Below, one piece after another: positions 35,949 to 43,939 of a stretch of 64,000 nucleotides of DNA. The DNA is from Acidobacteriota bacterium. GTDB taxonomy: Bacteria > Acidobacteriota > Blastocatellia > Pyrinomonadales > Pyrinomonadaceae. A program made the position numbers and the translations under genes. The first letter of the stretch is position 1; each line of letters opens with the position of its first letter. The DNA is taken from positions 186,001-250,000 of the forward strand of contig JAHBSJ010000006.1 in the NCBI GenBank assembly GCA_019639155.1. The letters run 5' to 3'. A model generated the notes under the pieces. That model did not search any database. It saw only the letters and a program-made list of their open reading frames with translations, and was not told the DNA's origin.

Positions 35949-36253
35949 TTTGGGTAGGTTTTTATAATTTGTCAAAAGTGCTCAAAACCACTTAGAATCA
36001 ACAACTTAACGGCTCTCCCCGTTCAACACTAACAAGCCATGATTAGCAACGCTGCAACCAACCTGCAACCAAGTTGCCCAATAACAATCAAAATCTCCGA
36101 AGCCTACCATCCGCCATTATGGTGACATTTCGTTCCGTTCGTCAAGAGAATAATAACATATCCTATCCATTGCCATCCGCTCATATTTTCCTAAAGCGTC
36201 GCCGTCACAAACCGTCCATAATTTACAATGATAGTGCCCGACTGCATCGCTCA
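35949..36253. other. non-coding gap at the left end of the island
   Basis: No convincing gene. Words such as GCTGCAACCAACCTGCAACC near 36047-36069 repeat GCAACC. The minus strand has short stop-free runs that might be the last codons of a lost integrase, but nothing can be identified. The stretch is richer in A and T than the flanking genes. Confidence 0.4.
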
Positions 36254-36282
36254 TTGCTAACATTTCACCATTCACCTATTCT
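36254..36282 (+). promoter_or_regulatory. sigma-70-like promoter before the CDF-like gene
   Basis: TTGCTA at 36254-36259, a 17-bp spacer, then TATTCT at 36277-36282. The start codon at 36298 follows 15 bp later, with GGAG between. Confidence 0.5.
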
Positions 36283-36297
36283 GAATTTGGAGTAGAT

Positions 36298-36906
36298 ATG
36301 GCTTGTTGTGAAGATGATTGTGCGATTGAGGCTTTGCGGGAAAAGCAGAGTGCAACTCTGAGGATCGTACTTGGGATAAACGTTCTGATGTTTGTCACAG
36401 GTATCGGTGCGGGCATCTATGCAGGGTCGAGCGCGTTGCTGTCGGATTCTCTGGATAATCTAGGCGATGCAATGACCTACGGGCTTAGCCTTTTCGTTGT
36501 TTATAAGTCATCTCAGGCGAAAGCACAAGTCGCTCTATTCAAGGGCGGTTTGATCCTTCTCGCGGCACTCGTTGTTCTCGGACAGGTGATCTACAAACTG
36601 ATTGTTCCGACAGTGCCGATCTTCGAAATAATGGGCTTAGTTAGCGTTTTAGCCCTAGTGGGAAACTCGATCTGCCTTTTTCTGCTTACACGGCACAAAA
36701 CCGACGATGTAAATATGAGTTCGGTGTGGGAATGTTCGCGAAATGATATCGCGTCGAATATCTCCGTCTTTGTTGCCGCCGCTTTGGTGTGGTTCACGCA
36801 CTCGGGCTGGCCTGATATTATTATCGCTCTCGCTTTGGTTGTGCTTTTCGTCCGTTCGGCATTTCGCGTCTTTTCCGGTGCGAAACGAGAACTGCAGATC
36901 GTCTAA
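36298..36906 (+). CDS. cation transporter of the CDF type, membrane domain only
   Basis: The 202-residue protein has a Cys-rich N-terminus (MACCEDDCAIEAL), then about six hydrophobic segments. The helix usually bearing the zinc site DxxHxxxD reads DSLDNLGDAM, with Asp in place of His. The second site helix reads SRNDIASNISVF. The cytoplasmic metal-binding domain of normal CDF proteins (about 90 residues) is absent, so it is a short form as seen in several metal-resistance loci. Substrate unknown. It is the first gene of the metal island and the only one there on the plus strand. Confidence 0.75.
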   Translation: MACCEDDCAIEALREKQSATLRIVLGINVLMFVTGIGAGIYAGSSALLSDSLDNLGDAMTYGLSLFVVYKSSQAKAQVALFKGGLILLAALVVLGQVIYKLIVPTVPIFEIMGLVSVLALVGNSICLFLLTRHKTDDVNMSSVWECSRNDIASNISVFVAAALVWFTHSGWPDIIIALALVVLFVRSAFRVFSGAKRELQIV

Positions 36907-36965
36907 ATAAAACTTCCCACACTCAATGTGGAACTCCGCGTTAGCAATATTTTGGCTCTGCCAAA

Positions 36966-39401
36966 TTAGAAACTCACCTTGATTCCCGTTTGGAGGAGAC
37001 GCGGGCCTGAGGGCAGCAATCCACGCGTGCGGTCAACGATATATGTCCGGTCGAGCAGGTTCTTGCCCGTAATAAAAAATGTCGTCCTCCATTTCTCGAC
37101 GCGGTAGTTTGCTGTCGCGTTCCAATAAGTTTGGCTTGGTATCGCGCCAAGTTGGCCATTCGCGTTTGGGTTAACCGCGTTCAAATCATCGCCGAACTGG
37201 CGCCCGATATAAACGTTCTCAACAAAAGCGTCGAAGCCGCGGGAATGTGAATAGCCGATGCTTGTCGTCATAAGAACACGCGGAGCATACGGAAGGCGAT
37301 TCTCCGTTATCGAACAAGCCGTTGGCGATACACGCCTGGTCGTCGGGCAGTACGAATTGAGCGTTGCCGAACTGGTGATAGAGCTTAGACGCATGCCTCG
37401 GAACTCCGCCGTCGGTAAAAAAGTATAGGCGGTTCGTAGGTAAACATTATGGGGGCTGCGGAAAATTGTGCCTGAGTCGATCTGCCCCGTAAATTCAACA
37501 CCCTGCTGTAGTGTGGCTCCGCCGTTTGTGAAGGCAGCCCCTCCGGCGACCGAAGCCGCTACGATCTGATTCTGATAATCGTTGCGGAAAAGGGCACCCG
37601 AAACTGCAATTCCTCTGAGTGGCTGGGTACGCACACCGACCTCATAGTTCCAACTCAACTCCGAATCAAGCTCGATCACGCCGCCAGAATTTGTGACCAC
37701 GTCCTCTGCCCTAGGCGGGGAGAAGCCCCGATGGACGCCGGCAAACAGCGTTATGTTCTTAAAACCGGAGTAAGCGACGCCAATACCCGGGATGACCTCG
37801 GTCACGGTTGTTTCGCCCGTCACCCCTGTCCCGTTGTTAGCGAGACGATTCGTTCGGCTAAATACAACCCGCTCAAAACGGACGCCCGGCGTCAAGGCAA
37901 GATTCTTCCATGTGAAGCGATGTTGAATAAATCCGGATTGAGCGGACGCTTTCCGCTCGTTGTTTTCAACAATGGCGCCGTCACGCGAGGTTGGAAGATC
38001 GCCGTTTCGCTGAATCCGTTCCTGATCTTCACGATGAACCCTAAAGCCGACAACAAGTTCATTCGCGACTGATCCGAAATTAAAGTTTGTGGTAAGCCGT
38101 GTCTCGACGCCCTGAGTAAGATAATCGCGAAGCCTGCCTTCGTTGCCGCAGGTGGTGTTCAAAGCTGCCAGACTCAAGCAATCGGGATCGACATTCAAAC
38201 GATTTGGACGCTGGCTGGAATTGGATGACTGACGCCACCAGTCGCGCGAAAAGTAGTTAGAGTAAAAGCTAGTCGTCAGATTGATTTTAGAGGTCAGAAC
38301 TGCCGCGTGCTGCAGCGAGAAACCGGACCTGCGGCCATAAAAGAAGTCGTTTTTAAATATGTTGCCGCGGGGATCTGCGGCGTATTCCGCCTCATTCGCA
38401 CCTGTGTAGGTTAGATTCGAATCCTCACGAAAGAAAGTAAATTTTCCAGTAAGGGCGTTGCGAGCATTTAGCTGCAAAACCGATTTGTTTGAAAAATCAT
38501 ACAGCTTGGAATTCAGATTGTCTCTCGACCCGTCACCTCGTTTATGGTTGAAATTAAAAATCGTGCCAAGTTTGCCAAATGTGGCGCCAAAACCTGCTCC
38601 GCCGTTGAAGAAACTTCTATTTCCTCCTTCTAGTTTGAAATTAAGTGTCGGTTTATCGGGCGGATTGGGTGTCAGATAGTTGACAAGGCCGGCAATTGTT
38701 TGCGGGCCATACCCAATCTGACCCGATCCCTTTAGAACCTCGATTGACTCGTATCTCTCTACCGGAGGGTGATAGTAAGACGCATTGTCTCCATAGGGCG
38801 CGTAAGACAATGGAAGGCCGTCTTCAAGCAGCAAGACCTTGGTTGAGCGCGTCGGGTTGGTGCCGCGGATGCCGATGTTGGGCCGCAAACCGAACCCCTC
38901 TTCGTCCCTTACATTCACCCCGGATACTTTCCTCAGCACTTCGGAGAAATTGAACGCGCGGCTGTTTTCCAGAGTTTGCCTATCGATCCGTTCGATAGAA
39001 CCCGGAATCTCCGAAAGGCTTTCCGGCGTTCCGGCTAGATAGCTTGAAGTCACGGAGACATCCACTGCAATACCCTCCGGTTTTAGGGTAAAGACGATGG
39101 GCCGTGTCAACGGAACCTCGAATTCACTGCGTAGTTTTGCAAACCCAAAAGCCACAATAGTAACGTTGTACTTACCAGTTCGTAAATCCTTGATTAAGTA
39201 ACGGCCCTCGCTGTCGGCTTTGATTTTTGCAGCCAACCGCTCATCTTGGTGCTGGAAAGTCAGTATTGCTCCTGAAATTGCGGCAGCGTTCCCATCGACG
39301 ATGCGTATCTCAGCCTGACCGGCTGATTGCGAAGAGCCGTTTACCGCAAAAAGTGACAATGAGAACGTAAGTGTCAAAAACTTGAGAACGATACTCTTCA
39401 T
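36966..39401 (-). CDS. TonB-dependent outer-membrane receptor (FecA/siderophore-like) with carboxypeptidase-like N-domain
   Basis: Start at ATG 39401, giving a signal peptide (LTLTFSLSLFAVNGSSQ); 39428 is less likely. The protein has about 811 residues. A CarboxypepD_reg-like domain comes first (IVDGNAAAISGAILTF, GRYLIKDLRTGKYNVTIVA). The plug domain has FNFSEVLRKVSGVNVRDEEG, RPNIGIRGTNPTRS, LLLEDGLPLSYAPYGD and YESIEVLKGSGQIGYG. The 22-strand barrel ends in SGPRLLQTGIKVSF, with the terminal aromatic. FecA-like receptors take up ferric chelates; receptors of this kind also occur in copper loci. A Fur-like box lies just upstream. Confidence 0.92.
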   Translation of the reverse strand: MKSIVLKFLTLTFSLSLFAVNGSSQSAGQAEIRIVDGNAAAISGAILTFQHQDERLAAKIKADSEGRYLIKDLRTGKYNVTIVAFGFAKLRSEFEVPLTRPIVFTLKPEGIAVDVSVTSSYLAGTPESLSEIPGSIERIDRQTLENSRAFNFSEVLRKVSGVNVRDEEGFGLRPNIGIRGTNPTRSTKVLLLEDGLPLSYAPYGDNASYYHPPVERYESIEVLKGSGQIGYGPQTIAGLVNYLTPNPPDKPTLNFKLEGGNRSFFNGGAGFGATFGKLGTIFNFNHKRGDGSRDNLNSKLYDFSNKSVLQLNARNALTGKFTFFREDSNLTYTGANEAEYAADPRGNIFKNDFFYGRRSGFSLQHAAVLTSKINLTTSFYSNYFSRDWWRQSSNSSQRPNRLNVDPDCLSLAALNTTCGNEGRLRDYLTQGVETRLTTNFNFGSVANELVVGFRVHREDQERIQRNGDLPTSRDGAIVENNERKASAQSGFIQHRFTWKNLALTPGVRFERVVFSRTNRLANNGTGVTGETTVTEVIPGIGVAYSGFKNITLFAGVHRGFSPPRAEDVVTNSGGVIELDSELSWNYEVGVRTQPLRGIAVSGALFRNDYQNQIVAASVAGGAAFTNGGATLQQGVEFTGQIDSGTIFRSPHNVYLRTAYTFLPTAEFRGMRLSSITSSATLNSYCPTTRRVSPTACSITENRLPYAPRVLMTTSIGYSHSRGFDAFVENVYIGRQFGDDLNAVNPNANGQLGAIPSQTYWNATANYRVEKWRTTFFITGKNLLDRTYIVDRTRGLLPSGPRLLQTGIKVSF

Positions 39402-39442
39402 ATAAAGATCCCGGCAGACCAAGGTCATGTGAAAACATTTTA

Positions 39443-39459
39443 TTGAAATTGATTTTCAA
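39443..39459 (-). promoter_or_regulatory. Fur-box-like palindrome before the TonB receptor gene
   Basis: TTGAAATTGATTTTCAA, a perfect 6-5-6 dyad (TTGAAA/TTTCAA), lies about 42 bp upstream of the start codon. It resembles the 7-1-7 Fur pattern and suggests iron-controlled expression (inference). Confidence 0.45.
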
Positions 39460-39534
39460 CTTCATTTAGAAGTTACAGGACCGAGTCGCCATAGTCAATC
39501 GGAGCAAGATGCGATATCATTCCGATCCACCAAA

Positions 39535-39570
39535 CGAAAAAGCCCCGTTTGGCGACAAACGGGGCTTCCA
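39535..39570 (-). terminator. Rho-independent terminator after the Cys/Met-rich gene
   Basis: On the minus strand AAGCCCCGTTTG pairs with AAACGGGGCTT around a short loop and ends in TTTTTCG. It sits 16 bp past the stop codon of the gene at 39586-39996. Confidence 0.85.
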
Positions 39571-39585
39571 GTTAATCAAGGATCT

Positions 39586-39996
39586 TTAGACAGCGGATTT
39601 GTCTTTCTTTTCCTTATCTTTGTTACAGCAAGAGCAGTCGCAGCTCTTCGCTTCGGCCTTGGTGTCCTTAGCGTCGGCGCTTGGACCGCTCACCGCGTCG
39701 GCTTTCATCTTCATCGGGCAAGATGCTCCGTCCGCCATTTTCATGCCGGTCATCGTCGCACGATCCGATTTCTTCATCGGGCAGGAGTCGCCCGTGCAGC
39801 AATCGCAACCGTCACAGCACGAAGCCGTTTCTTTACCCGATGCGTCCTTTTTCTTCATCGGGCATGAATCGCCACTGCAACAACAGCATGACACCGTCGT
39901 CGCGGACGAAATGGTAGTTCTAGTGAACGCAAAGGCCGCGATTGAAAGTCCGAAGACCATCACTGCCGCTATTGCGAGTATCATTTTCTTTTTCAT
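39586..39996 (-). CDS. secreted Cys/Met-rich protein with repeated metal-binding motifs
   Basis: The 136-residue protein has a signal peptide (AAVMVFGLSIAAFA). The mature part carries four Cys clusters: SCCCCSGDSCPMKKK, ASCCDGCDCCTGDSCPMKK, GASCPMKMK and SCDCSCCNKDK. The CxxGDSCPMKK unit occurs twice almost unchanged and a third time shortened. Many Met residues lie between them (TMTGMKMADG). Thiol and thioether clusters of this kind suit Cu(I), possibly zinc or cadmium. I know no named family that matches. It has its own ribosome site (AAGGAC) and terminator, so it can be made in quantity. A periplasmic copper sponge is the likely role (inference). Confidence 0.75.
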   Translation of the reverse strand: MKKKMILAIAAVMVFGLSIAAFAFTRTTISSATTVSCCCCSGDSCPMKKKDASGKETASCCDGCDCCTGDSCPMKKSDRATMTGMKMADGASCPMKMKADAVSGPSADAKDTKAEAKSCDCSCCNKDKEKKDKSAV

Positions 39997-40080
39997 GATA
40001 TGTGTCCTTATGTTTAGAAATTATTAGTGCCACCGAATGCAAATATGCGTTCGATATTAAGTGCGACGCTAATCTGATTT

Positions 40081-40509
40081 CTAAATCCGAAAGACACAGT
40101 TCCTTAAAAAGGTCCCATGCCTGTCCTGAACACGCGAGTGCGTTACCGTGAATGTAGGTAAAATACTTTCGGGAATTGGTGGTACAAACCTGACCGGCGA
40201 AACCTTCGAAGCGATCGCTACCTGCTCTTGGCCTTGTTCGACCTTTCGAGCTTTGTCGAAAACGGCCTGTAGAAAACTACAGCACTCTACGCGACTTTCT
40301 CCCTTAAATTCAATAAAGGGACCCTTTCGAATAGCCTTTTTCGCCTTGTTGCAATGCTCGGACTTCTTTGCCAAAGGGCAAGATTCCGCAGCGATCGCTT
40401 TCGCATTCATCGTCTGACAGCACAATAAGAACACAACGCCGCTCAACCACACCGCCATGAATCCGGTGAGAGCCTTGTGAACAATTTTATTGAGGTGCCG
40501 CAATCCCAT
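40081..40509 (-). CDS. secreted Cys-containing protein of unknown function
   Basis: The 142-residue protein has an N-terminal hydrophobic helix (GFMAVWLSGVVFLLCCQ) acting as signal or anchor. Cys residues follow in ESCPLAKKSEHCNKAKK and RVECCSFLQAVFDKARK, with a basic region and a Pro-rich end (VRFVPPIPESILPTF). Paired Cys suggest disulfides or metal binding. The family is not recognised. It lies between the Cys/Met-rich gene and the methyltransferase on the same strand; only 18 bp separate it from the latter. Confidence 0.55.
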   Translation of the reverse strand: MGLRHLNKIVHKALTGFMAVWLSGVVFLLCCQTMNAKAIAAESCPLAKKSEHCNKAKKAIRKGPFIEFKGESRVECCSFLQAVFDKARKVEQGQEQVAIASKVSPVRFVPPIPESILPTFTVTHSRVQDRHGTFLRNCVFRI

Positions 40510-40527
40510 AAAACAAGTTTGAGAATA

Positions 40528-41160
40528 TCACGAAAATGATTTTCGGCAGTAACAATAAACAAACTCCTGCGTAGTGCCGAAAGGCGTGTTGTGAGTTTCG
40601 GATTGGCTCGCGACGAGCTGGAACGGGCGGCCGAATTCGCTATGCATAGTCTCTGGACTGTAACGCATCACGTCGAGGCCGCTGCATTTCTTTGGCCCTT
40701 CTAGGCTGAATGACGCCAATATGATATGTCCCTCCGGCTTCAAGCTCCGGATCACGAGTTCGACATACTTGCGACGGTCGTTCTCATCGGTTAGAAAATG
40801 AAAAACCGCCCGGTCGTGCCATACATCGAATTTTTCGACGGGAAGTTCGGCGGTGGTAATGTCAGCGACGATCCAATCCACGCCTTTTGCTTTCGTCCCA
40901 AGTCGCTTTTTGCTGCCGTCGATCGCGTTTGCGGAAATGTCTAGAACTGAAATGTCGACAAATCCTGAGTCGAGAAGATCGTCAACAAGAGTGGAATTCC
41001 CACCGCCAACATCGATGATCGAGGCATCTTTGCCGACACCGGTGTTACTTATCATCTTGAGCGACGTGTCGAGATGTTCGCGAAACCAACTAACCTCGTC
41101 GCGGCCTTTCATTTGATAAACTGTTTCCCAGTGCTCTTTCATAGTCGTATGTCTGGACAT
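40528..41160 (-). CDS. class I SAM-dependent methyltransferase
   Basis: The 210-residue protein begins KEHWETVYQ, then has SAM motif I SIIDVGGGNSTLVDDLLDSG, motif II ISVLDISANAIDGSKKRL, the acidic VDWIVADITTAELPVEKFDV and motif IV WHDRAVFHFLTDENDR. This matches a methyltransferase type often found beside metalloid or thiol-methylating genes (distantly TPMT/TehB-like). The substrate is unknown. A broken copy of the same kind of gene lies at 61136-61260. It is downstream of the histidine kinase gene, with 25 bp between. Confidence 0.85.
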   Translation of the reverse strand: MSRHTTMKEHWETVYQMKGRDEVSWFREHLDTSLKMISNTGVGKDASIIDVGGGNSTLVDDLLDSGFVDISVLDISANAIDGSKKRLGTKAKGVDWIVADITTAELPVEKFDVWHDRAVFHFLTDENDRRKYVELVIRSLKPEGHIILASFSLEGPKKCSGLDVMRYSPETMHSEFGRPFQLVASQSETHNTPFGTTQEFVYCYCRKSFS

Positions 41161-41185
41161 CGGCCTTATACAGATGTTAGCGGCG

Positions 41186-42310
41186 TCAGCCAGTCCCCAT
41201 CTGGTCAGATGGAATCGTCAACGTGAATGTCGTCAGATCAGCGGAACGATCTGCGGTTAAGTGTCCTCTGTGCTGTGTAGCAATTTTATGTGCGATTGAG
41301 AGTCCGAGACCAACTCCTTTCTCCTTGGTAGTGTAAAACGGGTCAAAGATCTTTGGTAGATTGTTCAAGTCGACCCCAACACCGGAGTCCGATACCTCGA
41401 TAAGAAAGTTGTTTTCCCGCTTGGAAGTTCTAAAAGTCAGGGTTTGGTCTGAACCGTTTAAATGGGTCATGGCCTGTAGAGCGTTAATCGCTAAATTTAG
41501 TACCACTTGCTTTATCTGCTCCGCATCGACGGAAATCAGGGGAAGGTTCTTCTGGAGATTGCAAATGACGGTAACGGACTGGCTCGCAGCCTGGTTCGCG
41601 ATCAATCCCGTAATTGAATCTACAATCTCATTGAGATCAGTTGGCGTCTTGGACGGTTTGGCGGGTCGAGCGAATCGTAGAAATTCGCCAACTAGCCGGT
41701 CTAACCTATCGATTTCACCCTTTGCCAGACTCACGAACTCCCGCCGAGGGCTGTCAACCTTTAACTCGTCTTCCAATATCTCTATGGCTCCTCTTATTGA
41801 CGCAAGCGGGTTTCGGACCTCGTGAACTATGCCCGCAGAAAGCTCCCCTAAGGAAGTTAACTTCTCTGCTTGAAGTAGTTGTTGGAAGGTCGATTGCAAT
41901 TCTTCATAGGCTTTTCTTTTTTCCTCTGCGTTTCGCTCAGCCCGCTCTCTGGATTTTCGCAAGCGGTCGCCCAGGGCACCCATAATTCCACCCACCAAAT
42001 TAAATATCACAATCTCGGCATACTGGTTTATCGCATAATCGAAATGACCATGCTGCCAATGCATGTAGATGTGAGGCGAATAGACAATGGTTGTAAAAAG
42101 CGATGCTGCCAGCCCGCCACGAAGACCGAATATCAAGGCCGCCGCAATGATCGGCAAATAATAGATACGTTGATATATTTCATGCCAAACAACCCGATCG
42201 GTAGGCGTAAGAAAATGAAGAACAGTTATGAGAATAATCACGCCGGCAATAGCCATCCAGACGTAAAGGCGGTTTCGTGAAGACGTGATGTTGAATGTCT
42301 GAGTATCCAT
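41186..42310 (-). CDS. membrane sensor histidine kinase (NtrB/ZraS-like)
   Basis: The 374-residue protein has about four membrane helices in the first 120 residues (LYVWMAIAGVIILITVLHFL, then short loops), so there is no large periplasmic sensor. A short coiled coil leads to the HisKA box LGELSAGIVHEVRNPLASIR with the phospho-accepting His near 161. The HATPase part has N-box NLAINALQAM, G1 VSDSGVGVD, F-box FDPFYTTKEKG and G2 VGLGLSIAHKIA. It follows the response-regulator gene by 10 bp and must be its kinase. Location in a metal island suggests a metal or envelope-stress signal. Confidence 0.93.
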   Translation of the reverse strand: MDTQTFNITSSRNRLYVWMAIAGVIILITVLHFLTPTDRVVWHEIYQRIYYLPIIAAALIFGLRGGLAASLFTTIVYSPHIYMHWQHGHFDYAINQYAEIVIFNLVGGIMGALGDRLRKSRERAERNAEEKRKAYEELQSTFQQLLQAEKLTSLGELSAGIVHEVRNPLASIRGAIEILEDELKVDSPRREFVSLAKGEIDRLDRLVGEFLRFARPAKPSKTPTDLNEIVDSITGLIANQAASQSVTVICNLQKNLPLISVDAEQIKQVVLNLAINALQAMTHLNGSDQTLTFRTSKRENNFLIEVSDSGVGVDLNNLPKIFDPFYTTKEKGVGLGLSIAHKIATQHRGHLTADRSADLTTFTLTIPSDQMGTG

Positions 42311-42320
42311 CTACAAGGGT

Positions 42321-43706
42321 TTAGGTGCTCGAATCTGTCTCTTCCAAACCGTACTTTTGAATCCTGTAGATCAAAGCACTTCTGGTAATACCGAGGTACT
42401 TTGCGGTTTGCGATTGATTCCCTTGATGCCTGAGTAAGGAGGTACGAATAATCTCCCGTTCCAGAGCTTCGAGATTTATCGGCTCAGAAGGCATTTCGAA
42501 CCACAGTTCATCCTTGGTGGCAGAGGGAGTTTTTACATTTTCAGGTACGTCATGGAGAGTCAACGTGTCACCGTCCGAAAGGACGACCATCCGTTCCAGA
42601 AGATTCTCCAATTCGCGAACATTCCCCATCCACGGGTAGTCGAAAAAAATCTTGAATACTTCACGAGCTATTTTTGGCGGCCGAATGCCGTGTTTTGAGG
42701 CCGAGCGACCGACAAAATGTTCCGTCAGTATCGGAAGATCCTCTCGGCGTTCACGCAGCGGTGGAATCGTGATCGGAACTACCGCGAGTCGGTAGTAAAG
42801 ATCCTCGCGGAAGACGTTCTCCTTTATAAGTTCCGGTAGGTTTTCGTTGGTCGCAACAATAATTCGAACATCTATTTTACGCGGCGTATTCTCGCCTAGG
42901 CGTGTCACTTCCTGCTCCTGTAAAACCCTCAAAAGCCTTGTTTGCGATTGTAGAGGCATGGCACTTATCTCATCAAGAAATAAGGTCCCGCCGTTTGCTT
43001 CCTCAAATTTACCCCTCGATTCGAGGGAGGCCCCAGTGAAAGCTCCCTTCTTGTACCCGAACAGCTCTGCCTCAATTAGCGTCTCGGGAATAGCGGCACA
43101 GTTGATGGCGACAAAAGGATTGTTTTTGCGCGTGCCGGAAAAGTGTATTCCTTTCGCGATCAATTCCTTCCCTGTTCCTGTCTCGCCTTCAATCAAAACT
43201 GTTACACTTGTTTTTGATACTCTCTCAACCAGGTCAAAAACTTGCAGCATCTTTTCAGATGTGCCGACAACATTCTCGATCCGAAATTCCTCATGAATCT
43301 GACGTCTAAGCCTGCGATTCTCCGCCAAGGCCGTGCCGTACTTTAGTGCTTTCTCGACAGTGAGAAGAATCTCCTGACGATTAAAAGGCTTCGTAATAAA
43401 ATCAAAGGCACCACCACGCATAGCTTCGACCGCTGTATCGACATCTCCAAACGCGGTAATAACAATGATCGGTACTTCGCTGTTGATCGCTGTTGCCTGC
43501 TGAACCAGCTGTGATCCAGATATTTTCGGCATTCGCCAATCTGTAATTAAGCAATCAACTTCCTCGGCCGAGAACAACTTCAGTGCATTACGTCCATCGC
43601 TCTCACTCATGACGACGTAACCAGCCTCGCTAAGTTGGAATTCGAGAACCCGACGCAATGAGTCGTCGTCATCAACTAGTAGAATCTTGGCGGCGAACTT
43701 TGTCAT
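42321..43706 (-). CDS. sigma-54-dependent response regulator (NtrC/ZraR type)
   Basis: The 461-residue protein has a receiver domain with VDDDDS, phospho-acceptor D56 in DCLITDWRMPK, and K in FDFITKPFNRQE. The AAA+ domain shows Walker A GETGTGKE, the sigma-54 contact loop GAFTGA, Walker B GGTLFLDEIS and the arginine finger region VREDLYYRLAVV. A Fis-type helix-turn-helix is at the end (HQGNQSQTAKYLGITRSALI). It needs sigma-54 promoters. A near-consensus one lies at 60981-60996 before the RND operon in this island. ZraR and other members respond to metals. Confidence 0.95.
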   Translation of the reverse strand: MTKFAAKILLVDDDDSLRRVLEFQLSEAGYVVMSESDGRNALKLFSAEEVDCLITDWRMPKISGSQLVQQATAINSEVPIIVITAFGDVDTAVEAMRGGAFDFITKPFNRQEILLTVEKALKYGTALAENRRLRRQIHEEFRIENVVGTSEKMLQVFDLVERVSKTSVTVLIEGETGTGKELIAKGIHFSGTRKNNPFVAINCAAIPETLIEAELFGYKKGAFTGASLESRGKFEEANGGTLFLDEISAMPLQSQTRLLRVLQEQEVTRLGENTPRKIDVRIIVATNENLPELIKENVFREDLYYRLAVVPITIPPLRERREDLPILTEHFVGRSASKHGIRPPKIAREVFKIFFDYPWMGNVRELENLLERMVVLSDGDTLTLHDVPENVKTPSATKDELWFEMPSEPINLEALEREIIRTSLLRHQGNQSQTAKYLGITRSALIYRIQKYGLEETDSST

Positions 43707-43779
43707 GTCGATCTTACCTTAACGCAAACACCCATACAGTGCCCCGTCAAACATGTACGGCTCTCATCACTTGGAAATG

Positions 43780-43917
43780 TCATCCCTTCCCGCAACCGCA
43801 ATCGTCGCCGCAGCCGGATTCTGGCGAAAAGGCACGGCTTTTCTGAACCAGCGTTTTTGCGGCGAAGATAATCGCTCCAAGAATGATTACTACCACTATA
43901 AAATATTGAAGATCCAT
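43780..43917 (-). CDS. tiny Cys-rich single-helix membrane protein (FeoB-associated type)
   Basis: The protein has 45 residues. It reads MDLQYFIVVVIILGAIIF (one membrane helix), AAKTLVQKSRAF, then SPESGCGDDCGCGKG. This is the pattern of the FeoB-associated Cys-rich membrane protein family: one helix and a C-terminal CxxxCxC tail. There is no feoB nearby. In this setting it may bind or pass on copper or iron at the inner face (inference). It lies between the DUF4198 genes and the response regulator, on the same strand. Confidence 0.7.
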   Translation of the reverse strand: MDLQYFIVVVIILGAIIFAAKTLVQKSRAFSPESGCGDDCGCGKG

Positions 43918-43939
43918 AGAACGTCCTCAAACCGCAAGG

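Noticed and set aside
35949..36290. Integrase gene next to the tRNA remnant
   Set aside because: No frame of sufficient length and no tyrosine-recombinase R-H-R-Y motif; at best a few end codons survive.
39997..40080. Second sigma-54 promoter before the Cys/Met-rich gene
   Set aside because: GGTGGCAC fits the -24 box, but ATAATTTC follows where TTGC is required.
43703..43930. 75-codon minus-strand frame ahead of the response regulator
   Set aside because: It overlaps, in another frame, the better supported 45-residue Cys-rich membrane protein at 43780-43917.
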